DNA of 64,000 nt from Tetmemena sp. SeJ-2015 (GCA_027382625.1 JAJKFJ010022898.1:147576-211575), one strand, 5' to 3'; counted from the first letter of the stretch, positions 38,700 to 50,366 are shown. A program made the numbers and translations. The notes: a model not told the origin generated them from the sequence alone.

Positions 38700-41091
38700 G
38701 AGCAGATGAGAATGAATCAGATTTAAGTTTAATAGAAGTTTTCAAAATTCTTAGGCTGACAGTCGAATTCAGTAGCACGGGAGTAATTAGCAATCCTTTG
38801 GAGCATCGAGGCATGCTTCTCAGCGTGATTAGAGTTTTGCAAACCTCCAGAGCAGAATAAGGATAAATATAGTTTTTAACATAGGGTTTTAAAGAGCAGC
38901 AACAGAAACAGGAATGCTAATCAGAGAGATTCCCAACCGGGGCAAGGTCTAAATTAAAAAATGACTTTTAGAGTCCTAATCAGCAGTAGTCTTCAGCTTT
39001 GAATCAGTAGCCGAGCAGCAGGAGCAGTGAGTAGTTTAATTAGACTAAGTCTGTCTATAGGAGGTTTAAGCGATGCTGCTGCCACCATGCTCCTGCTATA
39101 ATCATCCTCGACATCATCATCCTCCTAATCCTCATAGGTAATTATCTTGGTCTGGGCGTTAATTCCTCTTCCTTCTAAAAATCCCCTCCTTCGCTCCTTC
39201 CTCTTTTCTCCCAAAAAAAAAATACCACCAAAATTTTAACAACAAACACCACCAAAAATTCTACTAGTGAGGAGCCTCTCACCTATTTCAAGACGACTCT
39301 GTGGGAGATCTCTGGAGGGGCGGTGGTAATAATTCCCTTGAACTCTCTGTTCATAGCGAGTGGACTCCGACTCCTATTCTGCAAAATAAAGATTGATGTG
39401 ATGAAGTATTCTCTGCTGGTAATTCTACTTATGCTCTACATCAGCTCTATGATTGGCCTCTCCTAAATACTCCCAACCTTCCAAAAGCCCCCAATCTTCC
39501 CTTTTTATTTAAAAAAGAACTTCTTTTTACAGTACATAATCCTGACTATTTCTCTAGTGCTTGGATTTTTAACTGAGGCGATAGCTCTGCTAATGATGGC
39601 CTACTATTTCATGAAGGTGATGTAGTCTCAGATCAAGAAACTTTCCCACCTCTACCTCATCGAGTAGCAAGAGGAGCAATAGCTCAAAAAGCTGCTACTC
39701 GAGGTCAAGGAGAGGGAAGTATAGTACATTCATTAGAGCCATCAAGAGATGCAATAGCAAGATAATTCTAACTTGCTCAATAACACAGGCACCAATCACA
39801 ATGTGAACACTACACAGGCTAATTTACTTAACTTCAACACTCAGCCCAATAATCACGACACTAACCCTAACAATCATTTGTTGACTCAAACTAATAGAAG
39901 GCAAGAGACTGTACAGGTTAATTTCAATAGTTAGATCAGTCCGAGGGCAAATGTATAGCCTGGAGGGATTGAAGGGGCAGTCAATCAGATGACAGGGAGG
40001 ACAGTAATTAATTAGATAATAAGCTAGCAGCATGCGAATCCTATCTCTAGTTTAGTCAGAGCTCTTGCAGGCACCAATAATTTTGGAGACAGTAATCCTC
40101 AAGCTGATATTCAATTGTGGTGGTTGATTTATATTGTTGCAGGAATATTTAAAGAGGAAGAAGCAGGAGTAGAGGCACAGTAGGATAAGCTACGCCATCA
40201 AATGCTAACACCTAGTAGTCGCAAAGAGTTGGTTCTAGAATAAGATAGCACACTAGAAGAAGTAGCTAAAAAATTAAGTCTTTTATTTCATAAAGTGGCC
40301 AAGGAGAGTTTAATAGTACAGGGTAGAGTAATTAATTGGGCAATAGAATCCGAAGTATCAGAAGTGGCTAGTAGTCTAGCGTTTAATCGCCTGCAGTGGG
40401 TCCAAATCTCTAGAACAGATTTATTATGAATGGCCTTGCCCAAGCCCTACAATTAATTGTGATTATAAACCTTAATTTGATTACAAGATGGTAGCTTAAA
40501 CTAGAATATGAGCAGAGAAAGCCAGACAGTAACCAACTTGCGATCGACTTAAAACATGATAGCAAACTAACATCAAGGAAGATTGGGTCATGCTTCTGCA
40601 TTCACTTTTATTGAGCAAAGAGGTTTAGAAAGTGGAAATCATCAGGCCTCGCCAGGATAGAGTAGAGTCTCTCCATTTCAAAGGAGAGGACTATAAATCA
40701 GGACTCCATCAAACTAGAGCTAGCATCAGAATAACTACAGTTCCCTCATCAGCGGAGGAGGCAACCATGGCTAAAGAACTAACAGTTCAGATTAAAATAT
40801 CATACTTCTTCTTAATGACTGATATATTTGCATAATGAGATTCTCGAGCTATGTTTGGTGGCACAACAGTGAACCATGCAGCAAGGTGCTCTATTTGTAC
40901 TCACCGATTAGAGACAAATATAATTAAGATCCAGGGGTGTACCCATATTTTCCACAAAAATTGCTTGCAGTCTTGGACCACAATTAAACTAGACTAAGAA
41001 TCTCCATTCATTTTCTATATTTCAATATTTTTAATTAGACTAGAGTGCAACTATCAGTTCCTAGAACTGCCCCATTTGCAATATCGCATGA
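38700..41091 (+). CDS. Polytopic membrane RING-H2 E3 ubiquitin ligase
   Basis: N-terminal Gln/Ser/Asn-rich region (QSPNQQQSSALNQQPSSRSS; NQTKSVYRRFKRCCCHH, possible palmitoylation Cys). Hydrophobic helices follow: AIIILDIIILLILIGNYLG near 39110, AVVIIPLNSLFIASGL, YSLLVILLMLYISSMIGLS and FLQYIILTISLVLGFL with IALLMMAYYF. Then a long Gln/Asn-rich cytosolic segment (39700-40100), a further hydrophobic stretch (LWWLIYIVAGIF), and a C-terminal RING-H2: CSICTHRL, CTHIFHKNCLQSW and, after an IES, CPIC directly before TGA 41089-41091. The Cys/His order (C-x2-C, C-x-H-x2-H-x2-C, C-x2-C) is that of RING-H2. It should act as an E2-binding ligase at a membrane. The 5' end is approximate; IESs lie at about 40430-40500, 40790-40840 and 40990-41040. 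Confidence 0.75.
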
Positions 41092-41463
41092 GTACTTACA
41101 GAAGCTTTTATAGGAAATTTTTTCACTAGTTAAAATATCACACTTTATTTAGTTGAGTATTATAACACTGACGACGAACTTTGCTAATTTTAATAGATCT
41201 CTAATTTAATAAGTTATTGTTATTATCAGAGAATCCTCTCCGTAATTCCAAGAAGTGATAATCTTTAATTTCCCTCTGCCTGATTATAACTTTAATTATA
41301 AATTCAAAATCAAATAAGTCAATCACTCTATCACTAAGAGAAAGTAAGTAATGATCTACTCAATCTCATTAACCTCTACTAGAGAGTCTTTATTCTAAAA
41401 CTTGAGTCATTTATATATCCTTCACATCTAAATAAATCACAAACTTAACTTAAGAGTAATAGA
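41092..41463. other. Intergenic region
   Basis: AT-rich spacer between the RING-H2 and WD40 genes; nothing recognised. Confidence 0.4.
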
Positions 41464-42731
41464 ATGATGTTCAGAGCAGGATTAAGTTCAGAGATTGAAA
41501 CAAATTACTCAGAGCGCCCTTCCACAGAGCAATCTATGGGCAGCGCGTGCAACCTTTCTAAATTAAATGCTTGAAGGAAAATACCAAGAGTAAATTATAC
41601 ATATCTACACCGATGGCTTAGAGAATTCTTTAAGGTCCCTCATAGATGAGAAAGGTGATTCATAAGATGACTGTAGGTGATTCAAGCACAGAGGTCTTCT
41701 GCGCAAAGTATGATCCAGAGGACAGATACATCGCTTGCGGTTATGGTGATGGAATTGCTCGTATTTACAACTTGGAAACCGGGAAGCTTGCATTTTCACT
41801 TTCAGGATCATTGGCGCTCGCAGGCATGATTGACGACATGCCAATCACTGCATTGAAATGGAGACCCCAGTCAAGCCATATGAAGACTATGAATGTGCTA
41901 GTAACAGCATAGGCAGATGGAAGTCTCAAGCATTGGCATACTACTTCAGGAAAGTGCTTACATCAGAGATGTGATAACCCAGACAATCATCTCTATACTC
42001 TAGACTTCAATGTTGATGGAACTTTGCTAGCTACTGCTGGTAGAGACTGCCATGTCAGAATTTATGATGAGACTACTAAGTCGCTTGCCTTGGACATGAA
42101 GGAGAGAGGAGAGCTCCCAGGTCATTCGAATAGAGTCTTCTGCGTGAAGTTTAATCCCTTGGACTCGAACATGCTCGTATCAGGTGGTTGGGACAACACT
42201 ATCCAGATCTATGACATTAGAAAGAAGGGGCCTATCGAGAGCATCTTTGGTCCACACATTTGCGGCGACTCTCTAGACTTTAGAAACGATGGCTATACTC
42301 TGCTAGCTGGCTCTTACCGCCAAGATGATGCTATATAGCTCTTTGATCTAAGGAACTACAAATGTGTGAGAACTTACGACTGGGATGGTCCTGATGGCAT
42401 GGGTGTTGCTAAGAGGGAAACTGAAGAGAGCAGAATGCAGCAATTCAGACCTAAGACTGCTCCTTTGCTTTACGCTTGCATGTTTAACAAGAGGCAAGAT
42501 ATGATTCTGTCAGGAGGTGCCGGAAAGAATCAAGTTAGAGTCTTTGACTATGATATCTTAATATAGCTTATTATTTTAAGAGGATTTTTTAATGAAAGCG
42601 GAAACCTGATTTGCATTATTAGCGATATGGAGCGTAGTGTGCTATGCCTCGATACAGCCAAAACTAACAATGGATTCGCTTTCGGTTCAGCAGATTCTTG
42701 CCTCAGAATTATGGAAATTCAGCAAAACTGA
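41464..42731 (+). CDS. WD40-repeat protein
   Basis: From ATG 41464 (or a later start) to TGA 42729-42731. Several WD40 blades are visible: TEVFCAKYDPEDRYIACGYG with GIARIYNLETGKLAF, VLVTAQADGSLKHWHT, LLATAGRDCHVRIYDETTKS, GHSNRVFCVKFNPLDSNMLV with SGGWDNTIQIYDIRK, DGYTLLAGSYRQ, MILSGGAGKNQVRVFDYES and NNGFAFGSADSCLRIMEI. In-frame TAG codons stand for Gln at conserved positions, one of the clearest places to see the code. One IES is listed. The first 40 residues do not join cleanly to the WD region, so a further IES or an error lies near 41540. The blades form a propeller scaffold; the partner is unknown. Confidence 0.85.
42550..42591. other. IES, 42 bp, pointer ATGA
   Basis: ATGA at 42550-42553 and 42592-42595; deletion gives VRVFDYESGNLICIISDM in the WD40 protein. 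Confidence 0.88.
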
Positions 42732-43242
42732 GAAGGGGAAGGAGTGAGTAAAAGTATCAAACAAAGACTTGAAGTTCTTAATTCTAAAAGGCATGTCTGA
42801 TATTAATTATTGATTGAGTTATGAGCCTTATAAACTTAAGCGTGAAGCATGTGATGAATTTTTGACTTGGTAAAAATCTTTAAATCTCAAAGGTTCTTAT
42901 TCGAACTTCTTAAATTTTCTGAATCTCATTAATCCTTAATTCTTCTTGTCGAGGGAATCCTTGTTCAATTACTACATTGGAGTTAAAACTACTATAGCAC
43001 CCTTTCTATTTTATTAGGGAGGTAAATTAATTGCTGCTCATTTTATTATAACTCATAAAACAAAATGGAGTAAAATCACTTGAGAAACTAATAACAGACA
43101 CTTATAATTCCAGGAACGAATCAGGTCTATGGCTCTCACACTTAAAGGGGATCAGTTCTCTCTAATGGCAAAAAGGAGTCCTCTAATAAAATAAATGGCT
43201 TGTCCAGTTCACAACTTGGCATTTAATTATTAAATTCTAGCA
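42732..43242. other. Intergenic region
   Basis: AT-rich, no gene or RNA recognised. Confidence 0.4.
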
Positions 43243-45826
43243 ATGAAAATATCTTAAAATTCTTTTATAAGCATCGATATAGAGAACGTAGATTTGCTAG
43301 CAGAGGCATCAACTCAAAAATCTAAGCGCTCGAAGAATGATGTGAAGGAGGTTAAGAGTTTCAAGCAGCTTGACAAACTCGAACTAGATTTAGAATCGCC
43401 CAGGTTTTAGCAAGCATGCTCTAATTTGGGAATCACTCTTGACGAGTGCTAGAAGAAGTAAGCTTAGTGATTTAAAAGGGGTCTTCATTATTTCATATTA
43501 TTTTGGGCCTCAAATTTATGGTTTCAGCTCGTTTACCTTTGGTTTAGGAGTAAAGCAGATTTCGCCTAGAAAGGAGTTGAGCAGGATTTAATAGACTTGA
43601 GATTCAAGCACTTCCAGTCGAGGCTCATAGACACGCTCAATCGAGTGCTACTCGAGCGAAGAAATATCAGTAAGTCATTATAGTCAAAGATTAATATTAT
43701 TTACTCATGCTGATTTCCTTGTATAGAGATAAGAGAGATGCAGAAAAACCTACTGGAAAATCGGATGATGAACAAATCTTAAAGTGTTGTAACTTTGAAG
43801 GCTAAATAGACAGTTCCTGTCAATCAATTTCAAAAGCAAAATGCAGTCCAACAAACCAATCCTGGCTTAAATATTTCAATTTTTATTGAGGATTAATTCA
43901 AGGCTTGTATAACATCACAATAGGGAATCTTGGCCCAGGCTAAGGTGGTATGGGTCAGAGTATGCAAATTGGTTCCGGTGGATTTTTCCAAACTGAAGTA
44001 GGAATAGTGGATTAAAAGAGACCTCCTAAGAATGTTCTTCTCGATATCTAAAAGGCCAAAGATCATTTTAAACGTATTATACTTCTATTTATACTTCAAA
44101 TTAAGTTCAGAATAGCTCCTTCATGAATAGTCCTTCCAATTAGAACTCCTCAACCAAGAAGCAAACAAGTCAATTCTTCCCTAAATCGATTGTTGCTCAA
44201 TCTACCTCAATCAATAATTTCACAAACGTTAATAAGCTTATCTCGAGTGGGAGTGTTCCCATCCTTCCTCAAGCTTAAAGTGCAAGATAAAATTTCAAAA
44301 TTGGAACTGCAGGTAATTCCTAAACTCTGGGCAGTTCTATGTTCAAGAAAGATTAATTAGGTGCGAACAGGTACAACAGTACTCATTCGAACGCACTTGC
44401 TTTTAGTAAAACCCATGGTTTCTCTCTTAGTTATAATCGATGATAAAATGCTTAACTTTAAGTATAGCAAAATATTTTAGTTAGAGAGGTGATATGAGTT
44501 CTTCGGCAATTACTTCAGCAGCACATCCGTTTGTCGAGTTTAAAATAACCTAAGAGAAGTAGAAGCTCGAGAGAGAAAAGTCACTCAAGCTACATAAGAT
44601 TCAAAAGTAGATCGAGCTCACTGAAACAAGCTTCTTAAATACATTTATATGCACACATATAAGTGCACTTACATTCATAGGTGCATGTTAATATAACTTT
44701 TTTTTACTTATTTTGAAGCTAGTAAAGGCTAGCAGAGTATGAAACTAAGTTGAACGAGGCTTAGAAGAGAATGCTCAAGAAGATAAAGAGTGAAAACAAC
44801 CTGAGGAAGTAGAAGAATACTAAGAGACTCATAGAGGTGCAGATGAGGGCGCTTAACATGTCTAAGGACTTTGAGAATAGCATAATGCGAGAAATGGACA
44901 AGCAGAACTAGAGTATGAGTGTCACAGCAGCGAAGCATCTACAGCTAGAGAGCGAAAAGAGATAGGAGCTTATTCGCAAGGAGCAAGAATACTAAGAGAA
45001 GCTCAGATAGATCTAGGAGTGGAAACGAGAACAGCAAATGCAAGAGGATATATCTCTATCCCTGCAGATGCAAACGATAGATGAGAAGTTGAATAGGACT
45101 CAGTATCTGCATGAGTAGCAGCTCAGGTGAGTGGCTTCTGAAGCCAGAATGAAGAACGATTTGATCCGCTAGAGGGCTTCACTCTTCCGCCAAAGCCAAG
45201 AGGAGCAGCAACTGCGAGAGAAGCACCTCTACGAAAGAGAGCAAGAGTTGCTGAGCTCCAAGATGCTGCAAGCTCATCGGAAGCAGCAGGCATCCCTGAG
45301 AAGGCAGCGCTAGAAGTAGTGGCTCTCAAAGGGAACCGAGGTGGAGAAGAATCGAGCAGCCGAGTTGCAAGAAATTGAGTACAAGCAGCAGAGGATAGAA
45401 AGGAAGTAAAAGGAGGCAGAAGAGATAATGGAAGAGTTCAAGCGTGAACAGGAGCATGAAGTCTTGCTGAAGAACGAAGCACGGAAACTTAGAGAAGAGG
45501 ACATTAGGAAGTTGAGAGAGAGGCAGAAACGTTTGTACGAATAGAAGAAGCAAGTAATCCTTGATAAGGCTAGAGAACATAAGGACATAGTGAAAACCAT
45601 CCAGGAGAGTGAGCAAGTCATCGAGAAGAAGAAGATTCTCATGAAGATGCAGAAGTAAAGAGAGATTGAGGAGCTTAAGAAGAGCTTGGTGGAGGTGGCG
45701 CTTAGAGGCAGAATCATGACACCTAGAACCAAAGAAAGGATAAAGCAGGAGGGGATTAAAGTCAACTTGTATAGGAAGAAGGTTAATGAAGATGGGAAAG
45801 GATTACTTGGAGAACTGGTTAAATGA
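43243..45826 (+). CDS. Long coiled-coil protein, unknown (cytoskeletal or ciliary type)
   Basis: ATG 43243 (MKISQNSFISIDIENVDLLA) through SFKQLDKLELDLESPRFQQA, then DFAQKGVEQDLIDLRFKHFQ and a GT-AG intron at about 43663-43725. A Gln/Ser/Asn-rich linker follows (43800-44460), then a 430-residue charged coiled coil from about 44530 (KLEREKSLKLHKIQKQIELT; EMDKQNQSMSVTAAKHLQLE; LREKHLYEREQELLSSKMLQ; EHKDIVKTIQESEQVIEKKK) to TGA 45824-45826. Between 44640 and 44720 an AT-rich block that breaks the frame is probably an IES. A lone TGA at 45128-45130 lies in frame inside the coiled coil. The C-terminal basic segment (RGRIMTPRTKERIKQEGIK) may bind microtubules, which is speculation; many ciliary proteins look like this. 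Confidence 0.75.
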
Positions 45827-46149
45827 GATGAAGAATATGCAATTTTGTTTGATTATAAACTATTATTTATCTTTGATTTTGATTATAATGAAAATTTTTA
45901 AGATTTAATGATGAGAGAGATTTGTTTAACAAAAGATAAGATTGGCAGCAGCTGTTCTATATCATTAAATTGGAATCAAAATTTGAAATTTTTAAAGCTC
46001 ACATATTAAGGTTTATATCTCAATGGTAATAAGTTATTTTTAGATAAACTTTCATAACTCTCTCTCTTAGAAAATTATACAATTAAGTAAAATAATGAAC
46101 ATTTCTCTTTTTAATTTGCAGTTGATTGATAATAATATTCTTTTTAATT
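45827..46149. other. Intergenic region
   Basis: AT-rich spacer upstream of the thioesterase start; nothing recognised. Confidence 0.4.
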
Positions 46150-47370
46150 ATGGGATACGTTGGATCCAATAAGCTGAGTATGACTAAGCTTGCTCTTGTA
46201 AATCTTGCACTGGTTGGCTCTTGTATGAGCTATGAGATTAAGAGATAGCACGACAGTTCCTAGTTTGTCCACACCCCCATCGTCTTCCTTCACGGTATCA
46301 CTAGTAATGTAAGACTGTCTCACTTAGTATCTATTGATGATCTAATAAATATTCTTGTATAAGCTAATTTCATTATATAATGATTAAGAAGACTATCTTT
46401 CTCACTATCTTTCTCTCTATTTATTGAAGGTGTTCTAAATATTTGGTAGTGTGAGGAGCTTCAAAGCCTGGTTGGCATGGTTGCAGACCTAATGAACAAC
46501 ACAGCTTACACCAAATGCGTGGAGGTGGGTACTGGCAAGCTTAGCTCTTGGTTTATGGACATGCCTACCCAAGTCAAAGCGGCCTGCGATGGAATCAAAG
46601 CAGACCCTGTCTTCTCCTCTCAGCCAGTTAACATTATCGGATACTCCCAAGGAGGTCTCATTTAATTATAGAACCTAATAAGTCAGATTAAAACTTAAGA
46701 CACACTTTATATTGCCCGCTCTGTAGTTGAGGCTTGCGAGGGCATAACTTTTAGAAAGCTTATCACTTTCGGATCTCCCCACGCAGGAGTCTCTGCCATT
46801 CACAAGTGCGACAACATGACCATCTGCTGGGTGGCTGACTTTATAGCTAAACAGATAGTGTACTCTGGATTCGCTCAGTCTCTTGTGGCTCCTGCAGAGT
46901 ATTTCAGGGTGTTCAACGACATCGCAGACTACTTCAAAGACTCTATCTTCCTCCCCTACATCAATCCAAATAGAAATAATCCATATAATTTAATTGTAAT
47001 TAACACTTATCAACAACGAAGAGCCTGACCTATCAAAGCGTAACCCAATTTACAAGCAACGACTCTCCTCATTGGAGCACTTCATGCTACTCATGTGGTT
47101 GGACGATCATGTTGTATATCCCAGGGAGTCTGAATGGTTTGGAGCCTTCGATCAAAAGGGAAACATCGTACCACTTCAAGAGCAAGACCAGTACAAATTT
47201 ATTATGAATCTATTAAAAAATATATGCTTACTAAGTACAAGCAGGATTACCTTGGATTAAGAACACTAGTGGAATCTAACCGCACTACCTTCCTCACTAT
47301 GGAGGGCGAGCACATGAACGTAGAGTCATGGTTCGTTAAACAAAATGTCATTCCAATCCTTATCAACTGA
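46150..47370 (+). CDS. Palmitoyl-protein thioesterase (PPT1-like)
   Basis: ATG 46150 with a signal-like segment (KLALVNLALVGSCM), then HTPIVFLHGIT (oxyanion strand), VEVGTGKLSSWFMDMPTQVK, the nucleophile elbow VNIIGYSQGGLIARSVVEAC, ITFGSPHAGVSAIHKC, APAEYFRVFNDIADYFKDSI, FLPYINNEEPDLSKRNPIYK, LEHFMLLMWLDDHVVYPRES (catalytic Asp region), YKQDYLGLRTLVE and GEHMNVESWF (catalytic His) to TGA 47368-47370. All follow the PPT1/PPT2 order. The enzyme removes palmitate from cysteines of proteins degraded in lysosomes. Three IESs with clear pointers are listed and a longer removable stretch lies at about 46310-46455. Length of about 300 residues is normal for the family. This is the second lysosomal lipid hydrolase in the window. 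Confidence 0.93.
46660..46720. other. IES, 61 bp, pointer ATT
   Basis: ATT at 46660-46662 and 46721-46723; deletion gives GYSQGGLIARSVVEACEG, the family's conserved segment. Confidence 0.85.
46960..47008. other. IES, 49 bp, pointer ATCAA
   Basis: ATCAA at 46960-46964 and 47009-47013; deletion gives FLPYINNEEPDLSKRN. Confidence 0.88.
47190..47233. other. IES, 44 bp, pointer AGTACAA
   Basis: AGTACAA at 47190-47196 and 47234-47240; deletion gives QEQDQYKQDYLGLRTL. Confidence 0.9.
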
Positions 47371-47534
47371 TAGATCCAACAATCATCTTCCTATTAAAAC
47401 ACCACATTCAATTTTGATTTGATTCAAACTATAATAGACAGATTTCCCTCCTTGAAGAAATTATTTTAAGTCTTGGAGAATAAGGCAAATCACATAAATT
47501 CTAGAACCGGAGACAGGGACATATTTCAATCTTC

Positions 47535-48770
47535 TCATTGCTATTTCTTTTTCTTTGGGCGAGGTGCTTCCTCCTCAGCCTCTTCTTAAACTGGAGCCTT
47601 TGCTGTGACAGTTTTCTTCTTAGTAGGTGGGGCTTTTTCCTCCTCCTCATCATCAACTCTCTTCTTAGACTTTGCTCTAGTTTTCTTCTCTTCAACTGGA
47701 GGATCCTCCTCAACAACTGGAGCCTTAGTAGCTTTCTTAGTTGCCTTAGCAGGAGGCACCTTCTCCTCCTCTTCCTCTGCAGCGGCTGCTGCTCTTTTCT
47801 TCTTCTTAGCGGGTGCTGGTTCTTCAACCTCCTCAACTGGTGCAGCAGCCTTCTTTTTCTTCTTAGCTGCGGGCGCCTCTTCAGGTGGCTCTTCAACCAC
47901 GCGCTGCAGTCTTCTTCTTTTTCTTGGCTGGCACAGGATCTTCCTCTACTTCCTCAACAGGTGCTGCTGCCTTCTTCTTTTTCTTGGCAGCAGGGGGTTC
48001 TTCAGGGGGCTCCTCGACTGGGCTGCACCCTTCTTCTTCTTTTTAGCTGCAGCGGGTGGCTCCTCCTCTACTGGCTGGGGAGGTGGCAGCTTAGCTCCCT
48101 TCCCTTACAGTCTCTTATCTGGCGAGGCATCTCTAACTAGAGAGCCCTCTCTTGCATTAGGATTGGCAGGTTGACCGGCAGCTGGTGCACCAGGCTTCTA
48201 TTGAACAACAGCCACTTCCTTCTTGGATTCCTCTCTTTTCTTCATGCGTTCCTCCAGTTCCTTCTTCTTCTGGGTTTTCCTAAAAGTGGTTTGAACTAAA
48301 TATCTAAGAGTGGTTACAATTTCTTCTCGTAGCGGAGCACTTGCAAAGCTGAAAATTCATAGAGATCTCCAGTGGGGAGTCCGTACTTGCACAGAGAAGT
48401 CAGTAAATCTAAGAAAGTGGTTAGCGCTTGAAGTATGAAGGAATACTTACATTGATAGGCGTCTAAGACTCCACTAGTCTTCAGCAGTTTCAAACCTATA
48501 AGTGAAAGTGTAAATTAAAGCTAAGATGCGAGGAGGAGATATTTCAAGAGGATGAGTGAAAAGAAAACTGTCATCTCAAGATAATTCCAAGCCAGATCTT
48601 GAAACTACTATACTCATCTCTGCTTACTTACCCTTCTTCTTGATTCTTTCCTTTTCAGTTTTCTCTATCTCCTGCATTAGTTGCTGCTCTCTTTCTTTTT
48701 CTAGCTGCTCTTTGAGCAACTTATCTTGCTTCTCTTTTATTTTGAGTTCTTTATTGGGAATGAAAGACAT
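47535..48770 (-). CDS. Lys/Ala/Glu/Pro-rich repeat protein
   Basis: Minus strand from ATG 48768-48770 (MSFIPNKELKIKEKQDKLLK) to TGA 47535-47537. The N-terminal third is a charged helix (KEREQQLMQEIEKTEKERIK), followed after a GTAAG intron by LKLLKTSGVLDAYQ, SLCKYGLPTGDLYEFSALQV and KKKELEERMKKREESKK. The C-terminal 200 residues are repeats of the type PAxKKKKKAAAPVEEVEE (about 48060-47790), continuing into EDPPVEEKKTRAKSKKR and a final PRPKKKKQQ. Alternating Lys5 blocks and Pro/Glu blocks resemble linker-histone-like or nucleolar tails, or microtubule-binding tails; no domain decides this. One or two frame slips lie in the repeat (about 47900 and 48020), where sequencing errors are plausible. 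The repeats also create long antisense ORFs, which I do not consider genes. Confidence 0.7.
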
Positions 48771-48849
48771 TTCTCAGGCCTTTAGTAATCCAATTATTGC
48801 AATTATTATTTTAAATTCAATCCCTAACTTTAGGTTACTCAACTCTAAA

Positions 48850-50330
48850 ATGGTCAGCTTTTAATTGGAGATCAGCTTTTATTTACCTTTTTTAGAACAG
48901 ATAAGGCAAAGTTGAGTGGCCTTATAGATGAGAGCTTCTTCGATGAAATCGCAGAAGCAGAGGAACGAACCAGCTCTAACTTTGCCTTAAATTTTAAAAT
49001 TGTACCATTGTGTGAATTTGTATATCATTTTTTTTATATTTGCCAATAATAAGCTATTAGGGAAGAGAAATCAAGCCTCGAAAAAGCAAGAGGAGAAGGA
49101 GAAATTTTCGCTCAATGAATTAATTGCGTCTTATAAAGGGTAGACACAAAAGCACATCATTGATCTAAATTCTATCATTTCAAAACGATAAAAAGCTTAA
49201 ACGAAGTAGAGTATGAGTCTTCAACAAAGAGAGCCTCACAAATTCGTGGTTCTCTCTCCCTAGCTTGGATTAGCTCTGAAATTCATCCAAAGTCTATTGA
49301 GTGATGACTGGAAAATGAGATAGTATGCTTCCTCGCTTCTCACTCATATCTTTAAACTAAGCTTTGAGCATAAATTCGCCTTCACCTATCACTTAGTTTC
49401 CTACTAAGAAAACTAACACCTCAATGAGTAGGATTTGTCTAGTTACTAAATTTTGTCTTCGCATAGTGTGAGCAGAGACAAGCTGATGTGTATGATGATG
49501 CCCTATCTATTCCTGTTTATGCTCAAAGACCATTTCAATGATTTCGAAGAGCTCAAAATGCTTACACCTGCCAGAGAAGAGGGAATTAACCTACTTCAAG
49601 AGGCTGTCAAAATTACTATGGCAATATAATCTAATGAAGAAGAGAAAACTTCTGACTTTTAAGAGGAGCTGAACATATTAATACAGTATTTGCCCTCTCT
49701 ACTGAAAGCTTTAAATTTCTGAAATATCATCATTTAAGTGTTATTAAAAGCTGTTGAAGTTGATTCTTGGCCCTCACGATATAACTATTTTCTCTTGATT
49801 AAGGGTCTATCCTCAGATCCTTCAAAGCGTCAGCAGCTATTCTCGATGTTCAATCGTGTTTTGATAGAGAGTCTCTTAAAGGTAGAAGAGGAAGTTATGA
49901 TCCTAGTGACTGAACTTATCCTAAGTCTCCTAGACTTATATCTTTCCTCTGAGGATGCACTCTCATAGTTAAGTTAGCTTCTAAGTAATCTTTAATAGAA
50001 CCTAAAGCAGAGTGATGAGATAGAGAGCTCAAGTATTTCAGTCTTCTCTTTGATAAATAAGATATTGGAAACTGCGCCAGACCTTAGTGCGCTTAATTTT
50101 CAACTCGACTTGAGCATCATATGTCCTTTCAATTTCCATAAGGTGATTAATGTCAGATACTCCTATAACTAGATTATCAGCAAGTGCTTGTAAAGTCTTA
50201 GTCTAAACTTGGAATAGTACGAATCCTTGCTTATACTTACTCTTTAAGCTATAACTATGGAAAGGTCACCTTATAGTTCATTTATATGAATATTGATAAG
50301 AATGAAATGATTAATCCAAGATGGCGTACT
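48850..50330 (+). CDS. MOT1: MOT1/BTAF1 N-terminal HEAT-repeat segment (first part)
   Basis: Reading with TAA/TAG as Gln: LSGLIDESFFDEIAEAEERT, NKLLGKRNQASKKQEEKEKF, LALKFIQSLLSDDWKMRQYA (Mot1: region around W-E-V-R-H), KLMCMMMPYLFLFMLKDHFN, AREEGINLLQEAVKITMAIQ, LPSLLKAVEVDSWPSRYNYF with LLIKGLSSDPSKRQQ, and LDLSIICPFNFHKVINVRYS (compare the Mot1 -PFLxHTIxxVRxA- repeat). Two IESs with clear pointers are listed. The frame closes at about 50290, where non-coding DNA leads into the Tc1/mariner element; matching HEAT sequence resumes at 55.8 kb. HEAT repeats of Mot1 clamp TBP. The start is tentative: ATG 48850 is the first in-register candidate and needs a 1-nt correction near 48895. Assignment to Mot1 rests on motif order, not on a search. 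Confidence 0.6.
48981..49038. other. IES, 58 bp, pointer TTTGCC
   Basis: TTTGCC at 48981-48986 and 49039-49044; deletion gives ERTSSNFANNKLLGKRNQ. Confidence 0.85.
49705..49746. other. IES, 42 bp, pointer AAAGCT
   Basis: AAAGCT at 49705-49710 and 49747-49752; deletion gives LPSLLKAVEVDSWPSRY. Confidence 0.88.
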
Positions 50331-50366
50331 TACTTTTCTATTGATTCTGATCGGTTCGAGGTCCTC

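Noticed and set aside
47538..48174. Long Leu/Ser/Phe-rich ORFs on the plus strand opposite the Lys-rich protein
   Set aside because: Antisense shadows of AAG-, GAG- and GCT-rich repeats; the minus strand has the start, intron and in-frame stop.
50345..50366. tRNA T-arm-like GGTTCGAGGTCC
   Set aside because: No acceptor, D or anticodon stems fit around it; it is the edge of the hairpin-flanked TAG repeat.
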